A DNA stretch of 64,000 nt from Leptospira kanakyensis (GCF_004769235.1 NZ_RQFG01000018.1:1-64000); one strand, 5' to 3'; shown: positions 7,254-17,904, numbered from the stretch's first letter. A program made the numbers and translations. The notes: generated by a model from the sequence alone, not told the origin.

Positions 7254-10166
7254 TTAAACGGCGTAATCTTCCATAGGAATACACGAACAAACCAGGTTAC
7301 GATCTCCGTACACATTGTCCACACGACCTACACTTGGCCAGAACTTACGTATGCGTAACCAAGGAAGAGGATAAGCCGCTCGTTCTCTTGGATAAGAATG
7401 GTTCCAAGAATCGCTGATGACCATGTCTGCCGTGTGAGGAGAATTTTTAAGTGGGTTGTCTTCTTTGGAAAGAACTCCCGACTCAATGTCTTTGATTTCT
7501 CCGGCAATGGCTAACATAGAGTCAATGAATCTATCGAGTTCCTCTTTGGATTCCGATTCTGTTGGTTCTACCATAAGCGTACCGGGAACTGGGAAGGACA
7601 TCGTAGGTGAGTGGAATCCGAAGTCGATCAGCCTTTTGGCAATATCTTCTACTTCGACACCACTACCTTTTTTGAATCCACGCATATCCAAAATACACTC
7701 GTGAGCCACTAGACCCTTGTTTCCGCGATATAAAACCGGGAATGAAGATTCTAATTTTTTAGCGATATAGTTTGCATTGAGAATCGCAATCTTTGTTGCA
7801 AATTGTAATCCTTCAAATCCGAGCATGGCAATGTAAGCCCAAGAGATCACAATGATAGATGCAGATCCCCAAGGGGCAGCAGACACCGCCCACTGGCTGT
7901 TATTCGATCCATTTTCTACAAGGCTATGCCCAGGAAGAAAAGGTGCTAAGTGTTCGGCAACACCGATTGGTCCAACACCTGGCCCACCGCCACCGTGAGG
8001 GATACAAAAAGTTTTATGAAGGTTTAAATGACAAACATCGGCACCAATATCACCAGGTCTTGTGAGTCCCACTTGGGCATTCATATTGGCTCCATCCATA
8101 TAAACTTGCCCACCATGATCATGGATGGTTTGGCAAATTTCTTTGATGGAGGCTTCAAAAACACCATGAGTGGAAGGATAGGTAACCATTAGGGCACCTA
8201 AACTACTTTTGTATTCGACTGCTTTTTTCTTAAGATCATCTACATCAATGTTTCCATTGGAATCACAATTGACTGGAACCACTTTGAATCCAGCCATCAC
8301 TGCGGATGCGGGATTGGTTCCATGTGCCGAGATGGGGATGAGACAAATGTCTCTATGCATATCGTTACGACTTTGGTGATAATTACGAATGGCAAGTAAA
8401 CCTGCATATTCTCCTTGCGAACCAGCGTTAGGTTGGAGAGAAACCTCAGCAAAACCTGTGATTTCACAAAGCCATTTTTCTAATTGGCTAAAAAGTGTTC
8501 TATATCCTTCGGTTTGATTTTCAGGAACAAACGGATGGATATTGGATAGTTCTGGCCAAGTGACAGGATACATTTCAGTTGATGCATTGAGTTTCATTGT
8601 ACAAGATCCAAGAGCAATCATGGATGTTGTAAGAGATAAATCTTTGGATTCCAATCTGCGAATGTATCGGAGCATCTCTGTTTCTGTATGGAAACTATTG
8701 AAAACTGGATGAGTCAGATAGGATGATTTACGTTCCATGATTTCTGGAATTTTCCATTCTTCTTTGGCCGTTAGATCATCTAATTCAAAATGGAGTGATT
8801 TGTTTTCGTTAAATATTTCCAAAAGGTCTTTGATGTCTTTTAGATTCGTAGTTTCATCTAAAGAGATGCTGATCACATGACCAGAAACCTGTCTGATATT
8901 GATTTCTCTTTCTTCTGCATAGTGGATGATTTCTGCGGAAGAAATTTTAGACAATTCGATTCGAAGGGTATCAAAGTAAGGATTGGAAATAATTTTGTAT
9001 CCGAGTTTTTCAAGACCAGTCGCAAGGATCGTTGTCATACGATGCACTCGTGATGCAATTTGTTTTAAACCTTTTGGTCCATGATAAACGGCATACATAG
9101 AAGATAATACCGCAAGTAAAACTTGCGCTGTACAAATGTTAGATGTTGCTTTATCTCTACGAATGTGTTGTTCTCGTGTTTGTAGGCTTAGGCGGTAACC
9201 AGGTTTTCCTTGAGAATCTTTGGAAACACCAATGAGGCGACCTGGCATGTTTCGTTTGTATTCTTCTTTGGTGGCAAAGTATCCTGCATGTGGTCCACCA
9301 AATCCGAGTGGCAATCCAAATCGTTGTGTGGTTCCCACAACAACATCAGCATTCATTTCACCTGGTGCTTTTAAAATGGTAAGTGCTAAAAGATCAGCTG
9401 CCACCACAGTTTTGGCACCAACTTTGTGGAGACTTTCAATAAATTCACTAAAATCGTAAATGGTTCCGTCAGTCGAAGGGTATTGTACAATCGCTCCAAA
9501 AAAATCATTGGATGGAACCATCTTTTTAAAAGATCCCACAACAATATTGATTCCCAGCGGAATCGCACGAGTGCGGATCACATCTAAAGTTTGCGGATGA
9601 ACAGACTGTGATACAAAGAATGATTTTCCTTGTGTATCCTCTTTTAAAGAGAAAAGCATATTCATCGCTTCTGCTGCCGCTGTTCCTTCATCAAGAAGAG
9701 AAGCATTGGCAATTTCCATTCCAGTTAAATCGGTGATCATCGTTTGGAAATTGATGAGAGCTTCCATTCGACCTTGTGCAATTTCTGCTTGGTAAGGAGT
9801 GTAAGCAGTATACCAACCTGGGTTTTCTAAAATATTTCTTTGGATCACGGCAGGAGTGATACAAGAGTAATATCCAAGACCCAAATAAGATCTATAGATT
9901 TTGTTTTTAGAAACAATTTTCTTTAGTTCTCTTTGAAGAGCATATTCACCAATCGGATTTGGTAAGTTGAGTTCCTTTCGTAAACGAATGTTTTCCGGAA
10001 CCGCATCATTAATGAGATCATCCAAAGCCTTATAACCAATTGTGCTGAGCATCGAAGAAACGGTTTCTTCGGTCACACCGACATGGCGACGGAGGAAGGT
10101 ATCACTTGGTTCTAATGTTTCTTCATAAGGGGATTGGAGAGGTGATGTAGGTTTTACGGAACTCAC
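7254..10166 (-). CDS. gcvP: Glycine dehydrogenase (decarboxylating), P-protein
   Basis: A 970-residue single-chain P-protein, the full length for this family. It is the pyridoxal-phosphate enzyme that decarboxylates glycine and passes the aminomethyl group to the lipoyl arm of GcvH. Seen: N-terminal DTFLRRHVG, a Gly-rich [14 protein letters not shown] loop in the first half, and in the second half the PLP-lysine motif [17 protein letters not shown] with K718. C-terminal [20 protein letters not shown] is typical. Third gene of the gcvT-gcvH-gcvP operon, starting 16 nt after gcvH. No frameshift or truncation is seen. Confidence 0.97.
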   Translation of the reverse strand: MSSVKPTSPLQSPYEETLEPSDTFLRRHVGVTEETVSSMLSTIGYKALDDLINDAVPENIRLRKELNLPNPIGEYALQRELKKIVSKNKIYRSYLGLGYYSCITPAVIQRNILENPGWYTAYTPYQAEIAQGRMEALINFQTMITDLTGMEIANASLLDEGTAAAEAMNMLFSLKEDTQGKSFFVSQSVHPQTLDVIRTRAIPLGINIVVGSFKKMVPSNDFFGAIVQYPSTDGTIYDFSEFIESLHKVGAKTVVAADLLALTILKAPGEMNADVVVGTTQRFGLPLGFGGPHAGYFATKEEYKRNMPGRLIGVSKDSQGKPGYRLSLQTREQHIRRDKATSNICTAQVLLAVLSSMYAVYHGPKGLKQIASRVHRMTTILATGLEKLGYKIISNPYFDTLRIELSKISSAEIIHYAEEREINIRQVSGHVISISLDETTNLKDIKDLLEIFNENKSLHFELDDLTAKEEWKIPEIMERKSSYLTHPVFNSFHTETEMLRYIRRLESKDLSLTTSMIALGSCTMKLNASTEMYPVTWPELSNIHPFVPENQTEGYRTLFSQLEKWLCEITGFAEVSLQPNAGSQGEYAGLLAIRNYHQSRNDMHRDICLIPISAHGTNPASAVMAGFKVVPVNCDSNGNIDVDDLKKKAVEYKSSLGALMVTYPSTHGVFEASIKEICQTIHDHGGQVYMDGANMNAQVGLTRPGDIGADVCHLNLHKTFCIPHGGGGPGVGPIGVAEHLAPFLPGHSLVENGSNNSQWAVSAAPWGSASIIVISWAYIAMLGFEGLQFATKIAILNANYIAKKLESSFPVLYRGNKGLVAHECILDMRGFKKGSGVEVEDIAKRLIDFGFHSPTMSFPVPGTLMVEPTESESKEELDRFIDSMLAIAGEIKDIESGVLSKEDNPLKNSPHTADMVISDSWNHSYPRERAAYPLPWLRIRKFWPSVGRVDNVYGDRNLVCSCIPMEDYAV

Positions 10167-10182
10167 TTTAGAAAAACTCCTA

Positions 10183-10575
10183 TTAATCTAGTTTAGATAC
10201 GTATTCTTTATACTGCGCTGCAGTAAGTAGGTTTCCGAGTTCGGAAGTTTGGATGTTTTTTAGTTTTACCATCCAAGTATCAAAAGGTTCAGCATTCACT
10301 GCCGCTGGATTGGAACCGAGGTTTGCATTTGTTTCTACTACTTCGCCAGAAATTGGTGAATATAAATCTTCTGCAGCTTTTACTGATTCGATGGTTCCAA
10401 GGCTATCCTTAGCTTTGATTTGTTTTCCTGGTTTAGGAAGGTCAATAAACACAATGTCACCAAGTGCATTTTGTGCAAAGTCAGTGATTCCGATTTGTGC
10501 CAAATCACCTTCTACTTTGACCCATTCATGTTTTTCCGTATAATAATATCCGTCTCTTGCTTGTGTATCTGCCAT
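10183..10575 (-). CDS. gcvH: Glycine cleavage system H protein
   Basis: 130 residues, normal for GcvH. It carries the lipoyl arm that shuttles the aminomethyl intermediate between GcvP, GcvT and the L protein (dihydrolipoamide dehydrogenase). The lipoylation motif [15 protein letters not shown] places the modified lysine at K66, with YTEKHEWVK near the start and [12 protein letters not shown] before the arm. It lies between gcvT and gcvP with short gaps, consistent with one transcript. The lipoyl-dehydrogenase gene is not in this window. Confidence 0.97.
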   Translation of the reverse strand: MADTQARDGYYYTEKHEWVKVEGDLAQIGITDFAQNALGDIVFIDLPKPGKQIKAKDSLGTIESVKAAEDLYSPISGEVVETNANLGSNPAAVNAEPFDTWMVKLKNIQTSELGNLLTAAQYKEYVSKLD

Positions 10576-10605
10576 GATTTTTCCTCTTCGATGTGACTCT
10601 TTCGT

Positions 10606-11718
10606 TTAACGATTATTTCGGACACTGCCTTGGATGAAGGCGCCAGTCTCTACTTTTGCCAATTTCTTCTGCCCACGAATCTCCACAAATACTTCCACTT
10701 GGTTTTTGGCGAATTCGGTGTCCAGAATGGCTAATCCTAGGGATTCTTTCCGGCTGGGAGAGTGGGTTCCCGAGGTGGATTTGCCAATTTCTTTCCCATC
10801 ACCTGAGAAAATTGGGAAATTTTCCCGTAAAACCCCTGGTTCCATTAGGCGAATTCCCACAACTTTTGATTTGGGGCCATTTTTTTTATCTGCAATGATC
10901 CGCGTGTATCCCAAGTAAGGTGAGGGTTTTTCTTTGACAATAAAGTTGATTCCCGATTCTACCGGTGTCCATTCTGCATTGAGTTCATGGCCATACAGCG
11001 GGTATTTTGCTTCAAGTCTTAGTGTGTCACGTGCTCCCAGACCAACAGGAACCAAACCATAGTCTTTTCCTATTTCTAATAATTCTTTCCAGAGAGTGAC
11101 ACCGAGTGTGTTTGATGTATAAATTTCAAATCCATCCTCTCCCGTATAACCTGTACGAGATACGATGATGGTTTCTCCTTTCCAGTTCATTTCTTCAAAA
11201 TGATAATAGAGGATGGAACTTAAGTCCTTACCAAGATACTTAGAAAAAATTTCATCTGCTTTTGGACCTTGTAATGCAATTTGATGCCAGTTTTTACTAT
11301 CATCAAGAACAGAAACGTTCCCTTTTTTGTATGTTTCTAAATGTTTTGTTACTGCAGGGTAGTTGGATGCATTGGAACAAATCATATATTTCGAATCACT
11401 GAATTTATAAACAGTGATATCATCCACAAGCCCACCATTTTCATTTACCACTGCATTGTACTGCACTTGGCCCACTTTCATCCCAGTGATGGTGTTACAG
11501 GTGACTGATTCTAAGAAAGTAAGAACATCTGCTTCATCTCCGGTGACAAAAATTTCACCCATATGGGATACATCAAAGAGTCCCGCAGCCGATCTTGTGG
11601 CCAAATGTTCTTGGATGATCCCAGTATATTGCACAGGCATGTCCCAACCGCCAAAAGGAACCATCTTAGCTCCCATTTCTTTATGGATTGTATGTAAAGG
11701 TGTTTGTTTTAGTTCCAC
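10606..11718 (-). CDS. gcvT: Aminomethyltransferase (glycine cleavage T protein)
   Basis: About 370 residues. It moves the aminomethyl carbon from GcvH to tetrahydrofolate, releasing ammonia. Seen: N-terminal [33 protein letters not shown], a [13 protein letters not shown] folate-binding motif and [11 protein letters not shown]. The start is set at the GTG at 11718, which has a GAGAG ribosome site about 5 nt upstream and gives the usual family N-terminus; the in-frame ATG at 11748 would add ten residues. First gene of the gcv operon, divergent from the oxidoreductase at 11796. No glycine riboswitch could fit in the short upstream gap. Confidence 0.95.
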   Translation of the reverse strand: MELKQTPLHTIHKEMGAKMVPFGGWDMPVQYTGIIQEHLATRSAAGLFDVSHMGEIFVTGDEADVLTFLESVTCNTITGMKVGQVQYNAVVNENGGLVDDITVYKFSDSKYMICSNASNYPAVTKHLETYKKGNVSVLDDSKNWHQIALQGPKADEIFSKYLGKDLSSILYYHFEEMNWKGETIIVSRTGYTGEDGFEIYTSNTLGVTLWKELLEIGKDYGLVPVGLGARDTLRLEAKYPLYGHELNAEWTPVESGINFIVKEKPSPYLGYTRIIADKKNGPKSKVVGIRLMEPGVLRENFPIFSGDGKEIGKSTSGTHSPSRKESLGLAILDTEFAKNQVEVFVEIRGQKKLAKVETGAFIQGSVRNNR

Positions 11719-11795
11719 GGCACTCTCTCGTTCAGACTCTGGAACCATGGAAAAATGGTTTCATCGTTATGGAATAGAATTTTTTTTAAGATATA

Positions 11796-12815
11796 ATGTT
11801 AAGAGAAGTCTATCGCATCGAAAAAACCGGATCTATCGATCATCTGCAAAGAAAATCAGAACCGCTCAGTGAACCGAAAGGTGATGAAGTGACCATTGAA
11901 GTGAAAGCCATTGGTCTCAACTTTGCCGATGTATTTTCGATTTATGGTTTGTACTCAGCAACTCCTAAAGGAAGTTTCATTCCTGGATTGGAATTTGCGG
12001 GAAAAATCGCAAAAATTGGCGAAAAAGTGAAGAATTTTCAAGTCGGCGACTCTGTGTTTGGTGTGACTCGCTTTGGTGCATACACAACTCATTTGAACAT
12101 TTCAGAAAAAACTGTATTTGCACTTCCGAAGGGTTGGTCTATGCAAGATGGTGCAGCCTTTGTTGTACAAGCACTCACTGCATACTATGCACTGGTTCCA
12201 CTAGGACAAGTGAAAGAAGGTGATCATATTCTCATTCATAGCGCCGCTGGTGGTGTTGGAATCATGGCAGGTCACATTGCGAAGAAAAAAAAAGCAATCA
12301 CCATCGGTCTTGTAGGTGATTCTCGTAAATTTTCGATCTTAAAAGAGGTTGGTTATGATTATTTTCTCATTAGATCTCCTAAGTTTAAACAAGAGATGAG
12401 GAAAATTTTATCAGAACATCCGTTAAAAATAGTTTTAGAATGTTTAGGTGGTCGTTATTTTCACGACAGTTATGATCTATTGGCACCGATGGGAAGACTT
12501 ATTACCTATGGCAGTGCGAACTTCACACCATCACATTCATTCAGAAATTGGTTATCCATCGCCTATTCTTACCTCAGAAGACCAAAAATTGATCCATTAT
12601 CTATGATTTCAGACAATAAATCGGTGATGGGATTCAATTTAATATGGTTGTGGAATGAAATTGATGAACTTCGAAAACATTTTTCCGATTTAATGATCTT
12701 ATCACTACCAAAACAAACGATTGGGCATGAGTTTACGTTTGATTCGATACTTGATGCACTTCGTACATTTCAATCAGGACAAACAATTGGTAAGATCGTT
12801 ATCACAGTTCCGTAG
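11796..12815 (+). CDS. MDR-family quinone oxidoreductase, VAT-1-like
   Basis: A 339-residue medium-chain dehydrogenase/reductase. The first half is the GroES-like catalytic domain (GLNFADVFSIYGLY, PGLEFAGKI). The second half is a Rossmann fold with the NADPH loop SAAGGVG at residues 149-155. Zinc ligands of true alcohol dehydrogenases are not evident, so it belongs to the quinone-oxidoreductase branch; LNFADVFSIYGLYSATP resembles VAT-1 homologs. The substrate cannot be read from the sequence. It is divergent from gcvT with a very short shared upstream region, so their promoters lie close together or overlap. Confidence 0.85.
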   Translation: MLREVYRIEKTGSIDHLQRKSEPLSEPKGDEVTIEVKAIGLNFADVFSIYGLYSATPKGSFIPGLEFAGKIAKIGEKVKNFQVGDSVFGVTRFGAYTTHLNISEKTVFALPKGWSMQDGAAFVVQALTAYYALVPLGQVKEGDHILIHSAAGGVGIMAGHIAKKKKAITIGLVGDSRKFSILKEVGYDYFLIRSPKFKQEMRKILSEHPLKIVLECLGGRYFHDSYDLLAPMGRLITYGSANFTPSHSFRNWLSIAYSYLRRPKIDPLSMISDNKSVMGFNLIWLWNEIDELRKHFSDLMILSLPKQTIGHEFTFDSILDALRTFQSGQTIGKIVITVP

Positions 12816-12973
12816 AATGTGTATTAGTCTGTTTTTTATTTTGAATAAAAATTCTTGCAAAAAATAAAATTTCTTTACATTAAAATTGATATGATTTAAT
12901 TATGTCGTATCAATTCACTCTCTGTTTGCCAAGGACAGCCGTGATTTGAAATCAAAAGATAAGGACGATCACA

Positions 12974-13048
12974 ATGGTTGCTAAAAAGAAAGCCGCAAAA
13001 AAGAAAGCCGCTAAGAAAAAAGCTGCAAAGAAAAAATCTAAGAAATAA
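12974..13048 (+). CDS. 24-residue lysine/alanine-repeat (histone H1-like) peptide
   Basis: A short frame, MVAKKKAAKKKAAKKKAAKK followed by KSKK, made of four KKKAA repeats. An AAGGACG ribosome site lies about 8 nt before the ATG, and a strong terminator follows at 13095, so it looks like a real independent gene. The composition matches the lysine-rich tails of H1-like and Hc1-like bacterial proteins that bind DNA or RNA by charge. At 24 residues it has no folded domain. It could also be an ancient H1-like fragment. Most gene finders would skip it. Confidence 0.6.
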   Translation: MVAKKKAAKKKAAKKKAAKKKSKK

Positions 13049-13094
13049 CTTAGATTCGATTCTTCCTTCGAAACTCTCGAAGTAAGATTGTGTG

Positions 13095-13120
13095 AACCCG
13101 CAAGACCTGCGGGTTTTTTC
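13095..13120 (+). terminator. Rho-independent terminator
   Basis: An 8-bp stem AACCCGCA (13095-13102) and TGCGGGTT (13108-13115), loop of five bases, followed by a T-run to 13119. It ends the transcript of the lysine-rich peptide gene. Confidence 0.85.
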
Positions 13121-13148
13121 ATTTATAGAGGTAAGTTCTTAAGAAAAA

Positions 13149-13730
13149 TTAGGCAATTGCCCTTGTAAAACCCCTTCTAGACATCAAAAATCCCGATTTT
13201 TTATCCGAATTGGCTCTTTCCATACCAATAAATTGAAAATGATCCTTCTTATTGATCGAATCAAAGAGTGCTTTCATTAGTGATTCGATGTTAGGATGCA
13301 CTACGTTTTTATAACTTTTACGTGAATGATCCTTTCCCCAGATCTCTAAATGGTCTGTATCAGGCATTTTGAGGATGAGAGAAGGGAGGTCATATCGTTT
13401 CATCAGTACGTTGCAAACATCTTCGAAACCATATTCTGTGATGGAGTTAAAATCAAAAAATACAAGTAAGTAGAGGATATTGGTTGGTTCCAATCGTCCA
13501 TTTTCATCAGAAATTTTCTGAATCCCATCTAAAACTACATAGCGCAAATTCTTTGTTTGGATCCAAAGTTTCTGATCTTCGTGGCGTTTGAGGTTCACTT
13601 CTTCAGAAAACCGTTTTTGAAATACGGTAGAGAGGAAAAATCCGGAAGAATCTTGTCTTTCTTCGAGGATTCGTTCTAAAGAAAAGGGTTCAAACTCTAA
13701 ATTGAAGTACTTTGTATACGTCTCTGCCAT
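13149..13730 (-). CDS. Hypothetical protein
   Basis: 193 residues, no signal peptide or membrane segment, so probably cytoplasmic. No family recognised. It has a mixed alpha/beta look, with YVVLDGIQKISDENGRL and ILYLLVFFDF strand-like segments and a positively charged C-terminus (SDKKSGFLMSRRGFTRAIA). It lies downstream of the SUFU-like gene on the same strand with a gap of about 67 nt. Confidence 0.5.
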   Translation of the reverse strand: MAETYTKYFNLEFEPFSLERILEERQDSSGFFLSTVFQKRFSEEVNLKRHEDQKLWIQTKNLRYVVLDGIQKISDENGRLEPTNILYLLVFFDFNSITEYGFEDVCNVLMKRYDLPSLILKMPDTDHLEIWGKDHSRKSYKNVVHPNIESLMKALFDSINKKDHFQFIGMERANSDKKSGFLMSRRGFTRAIA

Positions 13731-13797
13731 ATCTCTTAGAGTAACGGACAGATTTTAGAGTTTGAATCGGATTTTTTTACAATTAAGATCTAGAAAA

Positions 13798-14940
13798 TTA
13801 GAATTCTAACATCCTTCGTTCGGAATCATGAGAAAAACTATATCCTTCTTTCTTCCATGTTTCCCAAAATTTTGCAGAACCTTCTCGCATAAAACAAATT
13901 CGTTCTTCCGTTGCGATGGGTGTTAATACAAGAAAATTAGCACGTTTCCCATTCTCTGTGATGAGTCCGTGAAGGTTGGGTAGTGAATCCTTAGAACCTT
14001 GCTCTATTTCGTCTGTGACGTTGCGTAGAACGAACCAATTGAAGTCTAGATAAAGTTGGTCGGGATCTTTTCTTGGATTTTGAATGGTATGAGAATGACC
14101 AAACCAAATTCCTGTGTTCCAAGGAAACTTTACCATTTCACCCAGTACATGTTGGATCCAAGTTTCTGATTTATCTTCTGAGTCTTTTAAAAGTTGGATG
14201 GCAAATACGAGTTCGATTCTTGAAAAGTTTTCATAATCTTTATGATAGAGTTCAATGGATGGTTGGTTTTGAACACTCATCCCAATTGTGGAAAAGATTT
14301 TGATCCCAGGAAATTCTTTGGGTAAAAAAGAAGCAATTCCTAGAGATGGATACTTTCCTCCATCGGCAGACCAATACTTTTCATGTTTCCCAAGTTTTGA
14401 TTCTAAAAAATCCAATCGAAGTTTTTGTGCTTTCTTCCAATGATCTTTTTCAGCAACAGATTCCCAAAATTTTCGATTGGCCCGCACTCGTTCGGCAATC
14501 ACTCCATTTTCTGGATCACCGAGAGGAGAAGCAGTAGGAGCTTCTTCTTTTGCAAACTTTGCATACCCATGAATCCCTTTGATCCCTGACCAAGAAGGAA
14601 GATAGGCTTGCAGTTCTTCATCAACAAATAAAGCAACACCATCACCTTCTTCTGACCAAATGAAATGAATTTGATCTTCTGTGAGTGATGTCTGTGCATT
14701 AGAATCTGTAATTTCCGATTTGGTCAACACGGGCGCAAGGCCAGCATCAAAATCTTCATCCAGGCGAGCATCAGGTGCATCAATTAAGTTACGCACCCAA
14801 AGTGTTTTCATGGGCCACTCAGGGTTGTTATGTGATTGTAAGTAAAGGTAAATGGTTCTTCCATCATCTTCTAAAAAGGCAGTAAAAGAACCGTAAGGAT
14901 TTGCTTCTTGGTATAAAACTTTGGGGGTGCTGGGATTCAT
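13798..14940 (-). CDS. Suppressor-of-fused-like domain protein
   Basis: 380 residues, no signal peptide. The second half resembles the SUFU domain of bacterial proteins: KIFSTIGMSVQ, RIELVFAIQLL, a FPWNTGIWFGHSHTI stretch, and a late FLVLTPIATEERICFMREGS segment. The function of bacterial SUFU-domain proteins is generally unknown; several belong to contact-dependent toxin-immunity sets. The N-terminal half (about 1-150) is a separate acidic domain. The start ATG overlaps the stop of the upstream small gene (shared A at 14940), so they are probably translationally coupled. SUFU assignment is from motif memory, moderate confidence. Confidence 0.55.
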   Translation of the reverse strand: MNPSTPKVLYQEANPYGSFTAFLEDDGRTIYLYLQSHNNPEWPMKTLWVRNLIDAPDARLDEDFDAGLAPVLTKSEITDSNAQTSLTEDQIHFIWSEEGDGVALFVDEELQAYLPSWSGIKGIHGYAKFAKEEAPTASPLGDPENGVIAERVRANRKFWESVAEKDHWKKAQKLRLDFLESKLGKHEKYWSADGGKYPSLGIASFLPKEFPGIKIFSTIGMSVQNQPSIELYHKDYENFSRIELVFAIQLLKDSEDKSETWIQHVLGEMVKFPWNTGIWFGHSHTIQNPRKDPDQLYLDFNWFVLRNVTDEIEQGSKDSLPNLHGLITENGKRANFLVLTPIATEERICFMREGSAKFWETWKKEGYSFSHDSERRMLEF

Positions 14941-15212
14941 TAAAATTTATGCGGAACAACTCTCTCTTTAAATTTCGCTAGTAGTTTGGATATGGTTTCA
15001 TCCATTCCTTCTTCAAAATAAATATCTGGATAATAACCGGAGGCATTTCTTAGACCAATGAGTTCTGGTTCGTTCCACTTCCTGTAACTTTTGAGTGAGT
15101 TCCAGACTTCTTCCGAAGGAGAATGGTTTTCCTTTTTAGCGTCGATGAAAGATTGGATCGTGCGAGTTGGGGTCATACGTGTATAGATTCTTTGGTCTCG
15201 GAGGGAAACCAA
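14940..15212 (-). CDS. Small hypothetical protein
   Basis: 90 residues, no signal peptide, family not recognised. It contains KSYRKWNEPELIGLRNASGYYPDIYF and ends in KERVVPHKF. An internal ATG at 15179 is an alternative start. It is the first gene of a pair with the SUFU-like gene, linked by a one-base stop/start overlap. Confidence 0.5.
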   Translation of the reverse strand: MVSLRDQRIYTRMTPTRTIQSFIDAKKENHSPSEEVWNSLKSYRKWNEPELIGLRNASGYYPDIYFEEGMDETISKLLAKFKERVVPHKF

Positions 15213-15324
15213 CTAAAATTTTAGACTGTTTCGACAGTCGGTGTCGATTTTCATTGGATTTCTTTGGTCAGTGGGTGAAAAATTACAGTGACTTACTTTT
15301 TTCAGGCGATCCATTTCGAAATCC

Positions 15325-15930
15325 ATGCACTTATTTCACAAATCTGAATCTGAAAATCTTTTACCCTATGACGGGGTTTTGTTGTACATCCGGGATTTTC
15401 TCCCCACGGAGGAAGCAGATCAGTTTTTTCTCTCTCTTCTGGACGGGATCGAATGGAAGTCGGACGAAGCTGTTCTCTATGGAAAACACATTACTACCAA
15501 AAGGAGTGTGGCTTGGTATGCGGAAAAAGGATTTTCTTACCGTTATTCGGGAACTACAAAAACAGCACTACCTTGGTCTCCTTTACTTTTAGAATTAAAA
15601 ACCAAAGTGGAGTTGGCATCAAAAGAAAAATTCAATTCTTGTCTTTTAAATTTATACCATGATGGAAGTGAAGGGATGGCCTGGCATAGCGATGATGAAA
15701 CTTCGTTACGTCCTAATTCTACGATTGCTTCCGTCAGTTTTGGTGCCGAACGGATCTTTCGTTATAAACATAAAAAAAATGGAGAGCAGGTGGAGTTGCA
15801 GTTAGAACATGGAAGTTTGCTTTTAATGAAAGATGTCATCCAAAGGCATTGGTTGCATTCTCTTCCTAAGGCAATGAAGGTCAAACGACCGAGGATCAAT
15901 TTAACCTTTCGTCAATTTGGATTGGTTTGA
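15325..15930 (+). CDS. AlkB-type 2-oxoglutarate/Fe(II) dioxygenase (alkylation repair)
   Basis: A 201-residue AlkB-family oxygenase that removes alkyl groups from DNA or RNA bases by oxidation with Fe(II) and 2-oxoglutarate. The iron ligands are visible: H121 and D123 in AWHSDDE, and H178 in HWLHSLPK. The 2-oxoglutarate-binding motif RINLTFR has R190 and R196. NLYHDGSEGMAWHSDDE and the overall layout are closer to the ALKBH2/3-like branch than to E. coli AlkB. It ends 19 bp inside the convergent DUF4269 gene. No ada gene is next to it. Confidence 0.9.
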   Translation: MHLFHKSESENLLPYDGVLLYIRDFLPTEEADQFFLSLLDGIEWKSDEAVLYGKHITTKRSVAWYAEKGFSYRYSGTTKTALPWSPLLLELKTKVELASKEKFNSCLLNLYHDGSEGMAWHSDDETSLRPNSTIASVSFGAERIFRYKHKKNGEQVELQLEHGSLLLMKDVIQRHWLHSLPKAMKVKRPRINLTFRQFGLV

Positions 15931-16511
15931 AACCCTCTTTTCAAAAGTAATTCTTGAAACTGTTCATCCGATTTTTGATTCCATACCAATAATGTTTTAT
16001 AAGGATCACCCTTTAGATCCAATACTTTACAAAACGCAGGTTCTGTTTTGATTCCTTGTTTTTTTAGATTACGAATCTCATCACGGAATGTTGGATCTGC
16101 CAATGTTAAAAATCGATTTTCTACCATCATATGAATCCAAGCATACTGATCCGTTGGTTCCACCGATTGTCCAAAAATTTCATATTGAAATCTTTTCGTT
16201 TCAAATCGACAAATCAAAGTGACTCGAAGAGCCATTGTTTTTTCAGAAAAACTATAGTTTGGTAAATTTCGAAACTTAGCATAACAAATCTTTTGAAGGT
16301 GAGCAGGAATATTAAATTTTACTAAGATATCCACATCACTGGAATCTGTATCAATATCCAAGGGAATGGTTCCGGCCAAAGTAGGTTTGAATCCATTTAA
16401 AGATTTTAAAATTTTCCATTCCTCTAAGTCCCTCGCTAATTCCTGTTGTTTGGAATTTCCGAACTGTAAGTAGTCTGTACCAAGAAACGGATTGGTTTGG
16501 AGGGATTGCAT
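15912..16511 (-). CDS. DUF4269 protein, nucleotidyltransferase-like fold
   Basis: About 199 residues. It carries LAGTIPLDIDTDSSDVDILV near residue 45, a Gly-x-Asp-x-Asp pattern like the metal-binding strand of the minimal nucleotidyltransferase fold, followed by YEIFGQSVEPTDQYAW and VENRFLTLADP, features I associate with DUF4269 proteins. Activity is unproven. The ATG at 16511 is preferred; the in-frame ATG at 16544 lies inside a dispersed repeat (16520-16600). The 3' ends of this gene and the AlkB gene overlap. Confidence 0.75.
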   Translation of the reverse strand: MQSLQTNPFLGTDYLQFGNSKQQELARDLEEWKILKSLNGFKPTLAGTIPLDIDTDSSDVDILVKFNIPAHLQKICYAKFRNLPNYSFSEKTMALRVTLICRFETKRFQYEIFGQSVEPTDQYAWIHMMVENRFLTLADPTFRDEIRNLKKQGIKTEPAFCKVLDLKGDPYKTLLVWNQKSDEQFQELLLKRGFQTNPN

Positions 16512-16519
16512 ATTATGTC

Positions 16520-16597
16520 TCGTGCGCTCGGTCTCGGCCCCCACCCTGAATGGGTGGTGGAGGTGGGCTTGTGAGGGTTCATTCCCGGCCCAACTCC
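16520..16597. repeat. Dispersed GC-rich intergenic element
   Basis: A GC-rich block in AT-rich surroundings, including CCCCACCCTGAATGGGTGGTGG at its core. It resembles the left end of the window (1-45): CCCCACCCT, a short spacer, GGG-rich run, then GTGGG. It contains the short hairpin CCACCC/GGGTGG. It lies between the start of the DUF4269 gene and the end of the SDR gene. Confidence 0.45.
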
Positions 16598-16703
16598 TAC
16601 CATAAAATTCAACTCTTGTCTCCTGGGAACTGAATCTCCATAAAAATTCTAAAGAAAACTTCGCAGTTTCACTAGTTTCCCAATCAGGTTCGTTTGAACC
16701 AAA

Positions 16704-17756
16704 TCACAACAATCCAGAACTTTCCATTTGATTGACATGATCAATAAATGTATCTTTTAACGGGCGATAGGTTAAGCCTAGATCTGTTTTGCTAAACTCA
16801 TTATTTAAGTTCAACGGTTGGCCAATATTATTTTTTGTATAACCCCAAGATAATCCAAAAAAAGGACCAATCACATATACAAGTGCCTTTGGAAGATTTC
16901 CCGTAGGAACAGAATATTTGTTTCCAAAATTTTCTTTAATGATTTTTGCAGCACCTAACATTGGTATCACCTCTGCCGAAGTAATATGCCTTCCCTTAGC
17001 ACTTGGAGTAAATCCTGCTAAGATATGTGCCTTGGCAACATCTCTAACATCCACAAATCCCATTTTTGTATCCGGGACACCTGTGCGAAAAACTCCCTTC
17101 AACATATTTTTCATAAACTCAACACTGGTTCCATCCATACGTTTGGAAAGCGAAGGTCCCATCACAAATGATGGATTGATCACAACTAAATCCCAACGTG
17201 TTTGTTTTTTCTGAATTTCCCAAGCTTCTTTTTCGGCCAAAGTTTTGGAATAAGCATAAGGTTGGTGGTTTAGACTACTTGTTATATTCCAATGATCTTC
17301 TGTAAACGTTTGGTTCGGAACTTGTAAAGAATCAATATTGTCCCCATGAATTGCCGCTACACTAGAAGTTAAAACTACTCGTTTAACGGACGAAATACGA
17401 TTACAGGATTCTAGAACGTTTCTGGTTCCCTTTAAAGCAGGATCAATCAATTGTTTTTGTGCATCTTTGACACCGGCAACAAAAAACGGAGAAGCCGTAT
17501 GGATCACAAGTTCGGTACCTTCAATGACTTTGTCAAAACTTCCATCTAACAGAAGATCTGCTTCGAACAAAGTCAAATGATCCTGATACTTTTCTTTTAA
17601 CTCTAATAAGTGAGCAATTTTAGAAATATCTTTGAGGCTACGAACCGTCGCCCTCACTTTCTTTCCATCTTCTAACAAATATTTTACGATCCAAGATGCG
17701 ATGTATCCTGAACCTCCAGTGACAACAACGGGTAATTCTGAATTGATAGATTTCAT
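16704..17756 (-). CDS. NAD(P)-dependent extended SDR reductase/epimerase
   Basis: About 350 residues from the ATG at 17756; the open frame continues upstream through a dispersed repeat and is not used. It has the nucleotide-binding motif TGGSGYIAS at residues 13-21, a [12 protein letters not shown] strand, and the catalytic YxxxK with Y167 and K171. [12 protein letters not shown] and [11 protein letters not shown] follow. The pattern matches dihydroflavonol-4-reductase-like and aldehyde-reductase-like extended SDRs. Substrate unknown, probably a ketone or aldehyde reduced in the cytosol. It is divergent from the MBL-fold gene, with a dispersed hairpin element in the gap. Confidence 0.85.
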   Translation of the reverse strand: MKSINSELPVVVTGGSGYIASWIVKYLLEDGKKVRATVRSLKDISKIAHLLELKEKYQDHLTLFEADLLLDGSFDKVIEGTELVIHTASPFFVAGVKDAQKQLIDPALKGTRNVLESCNRISSVKRVVLTSSVAAIHGDNIDSLQVPNQTFTEDHWNITSSLNHQPYAYSKTLAEKEAWEIQKKQTRWDLVVINPSFVMGPSLSKRMDGTSVEFMKNMLKGVFRTGVPDTKMGFVDVRDVAKAHILAGFTPSAKGRHITSAEVIPMLGAAKIIKENFGNKYSVPTGNLPKALVYVIGPFFGLSWGYTKNNIGQPLNLNNEFSKTDLGLTYRPLKDTFIDHVNQMESSGLL

Positions 17757-17904
17757 ATTGCATTTTAGACTTAGTTCCAACCTATGTTGCAAACAAATCC
17801 CAGAGAATCTGTCAAAACAGAAATCAAATCTCCAATCATCCCAACAAAAACAAAAATGAAATCCTCCTGAATCTATAACTCTATTTCTGTTCTTTTTTGG
17901 GCGA

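Noticed and set aside
12816..12973. Possible riboswitch or promoter before the lysine-rich peptide
   Set aside because: AT-rich with candidate TTTACA/TATGAT boxes at wrong spacing; no convincing structure could be fitted.
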